A model generated the notes under the pieces. It was not told the origin of the DNA. It saw only the letters and a program-made list of their open reading frames with translations, and searched no databases. Shown in pieces: positions 16,513 to 16,562 of a DNA stretch of 16,562 bases (its first letter is position 1; every line of letters begins with the position of its first letter). The position numbers were made by a program, and so were the translations under genes. The DNA is taken from assembly GCA_964580905.1 (NCBI GenBank), contig CAZOLR010000038.1:1-16562 (forward strand), in the 5' to 3' direction. Origin of the DNA: G041228335 sp964580905. Its GTDB lineage: Bacteria > Pseudomonadota > Alphaproteobacteria > Puniceispirillales > UBA1172.

Positions 16513-16562
16513 GATGAAGCTCTGTTGTTTTTAAGTTGCGGATGCCTTGAATGGCGCGGCAA

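Overview
The window looks like an ordinary stretch of alphaproteobacterial chromosome. The evidence is the protein signatures, in particular a long class II LeuA, an IF-3 with an Arg-Pro-Pro N-terminus, an ABHD10-like hydrolase and a GT4 enzyme of a type familiar from alphaproteobacterial genomes. Base composition is moderately GC-rich by eye (not computed). A marine Rhodospirillales or SAR116-like lineage is a guess that the sequence cannot settle. I saw no mobile element, prophage, CRISPR array, tRNA or rRNA, and coding density is very high.

Layout. Positions 51-4607 encode the large subunit of glutamate synthase (gltB). It is followed closely on the same strand by a GNAT acetyltransferase (4618-5130) and a glutathione S-transferase-like protein (5163-5831). 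A convergent alpha/beta hydrolase (minus strand, 5845-6615) carries an ABHD10-like catalytic triad. A glycosyltransferase (6739-7920, TTG start) diverges from it.

Positions 8027-14779 hold the classical translation cluster thrS-infC-rpmI-rplT-pheS-pheT: two aminoacyl-tRNA synthetases, initiation factor 3 and ribosomal proteins L35 and L20. The order matches the well-known enterobacterial cluster, but no pheM-like leader peptide is visible between rplT and pheS, and pheT is followed not by ihfA but by a convergent leuA. The last gene, leuA (minus strand, 14812-16512), encodes 2-isopropylmalate synthase and starts 50 bases before the window ends.

The most interesting point is infC. Its reading frame has no ATG, GTG, TTG or CTG codon before an internal TTG that lies 37 codons into the protein. 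A strong Shine-Dalgarno sequence instead sits in front of an ATA codon at 9997. This fits the known use of rare start codons by infC for autoregulation by IF-3. Secondary points are a 172-base infC-rpmI leader with a possible promoter and hairpins, a short hairpin at the pheT/leuA convergence, and the absence of gltD beside gltB on the downstream side. I found no convincing undescribed system.
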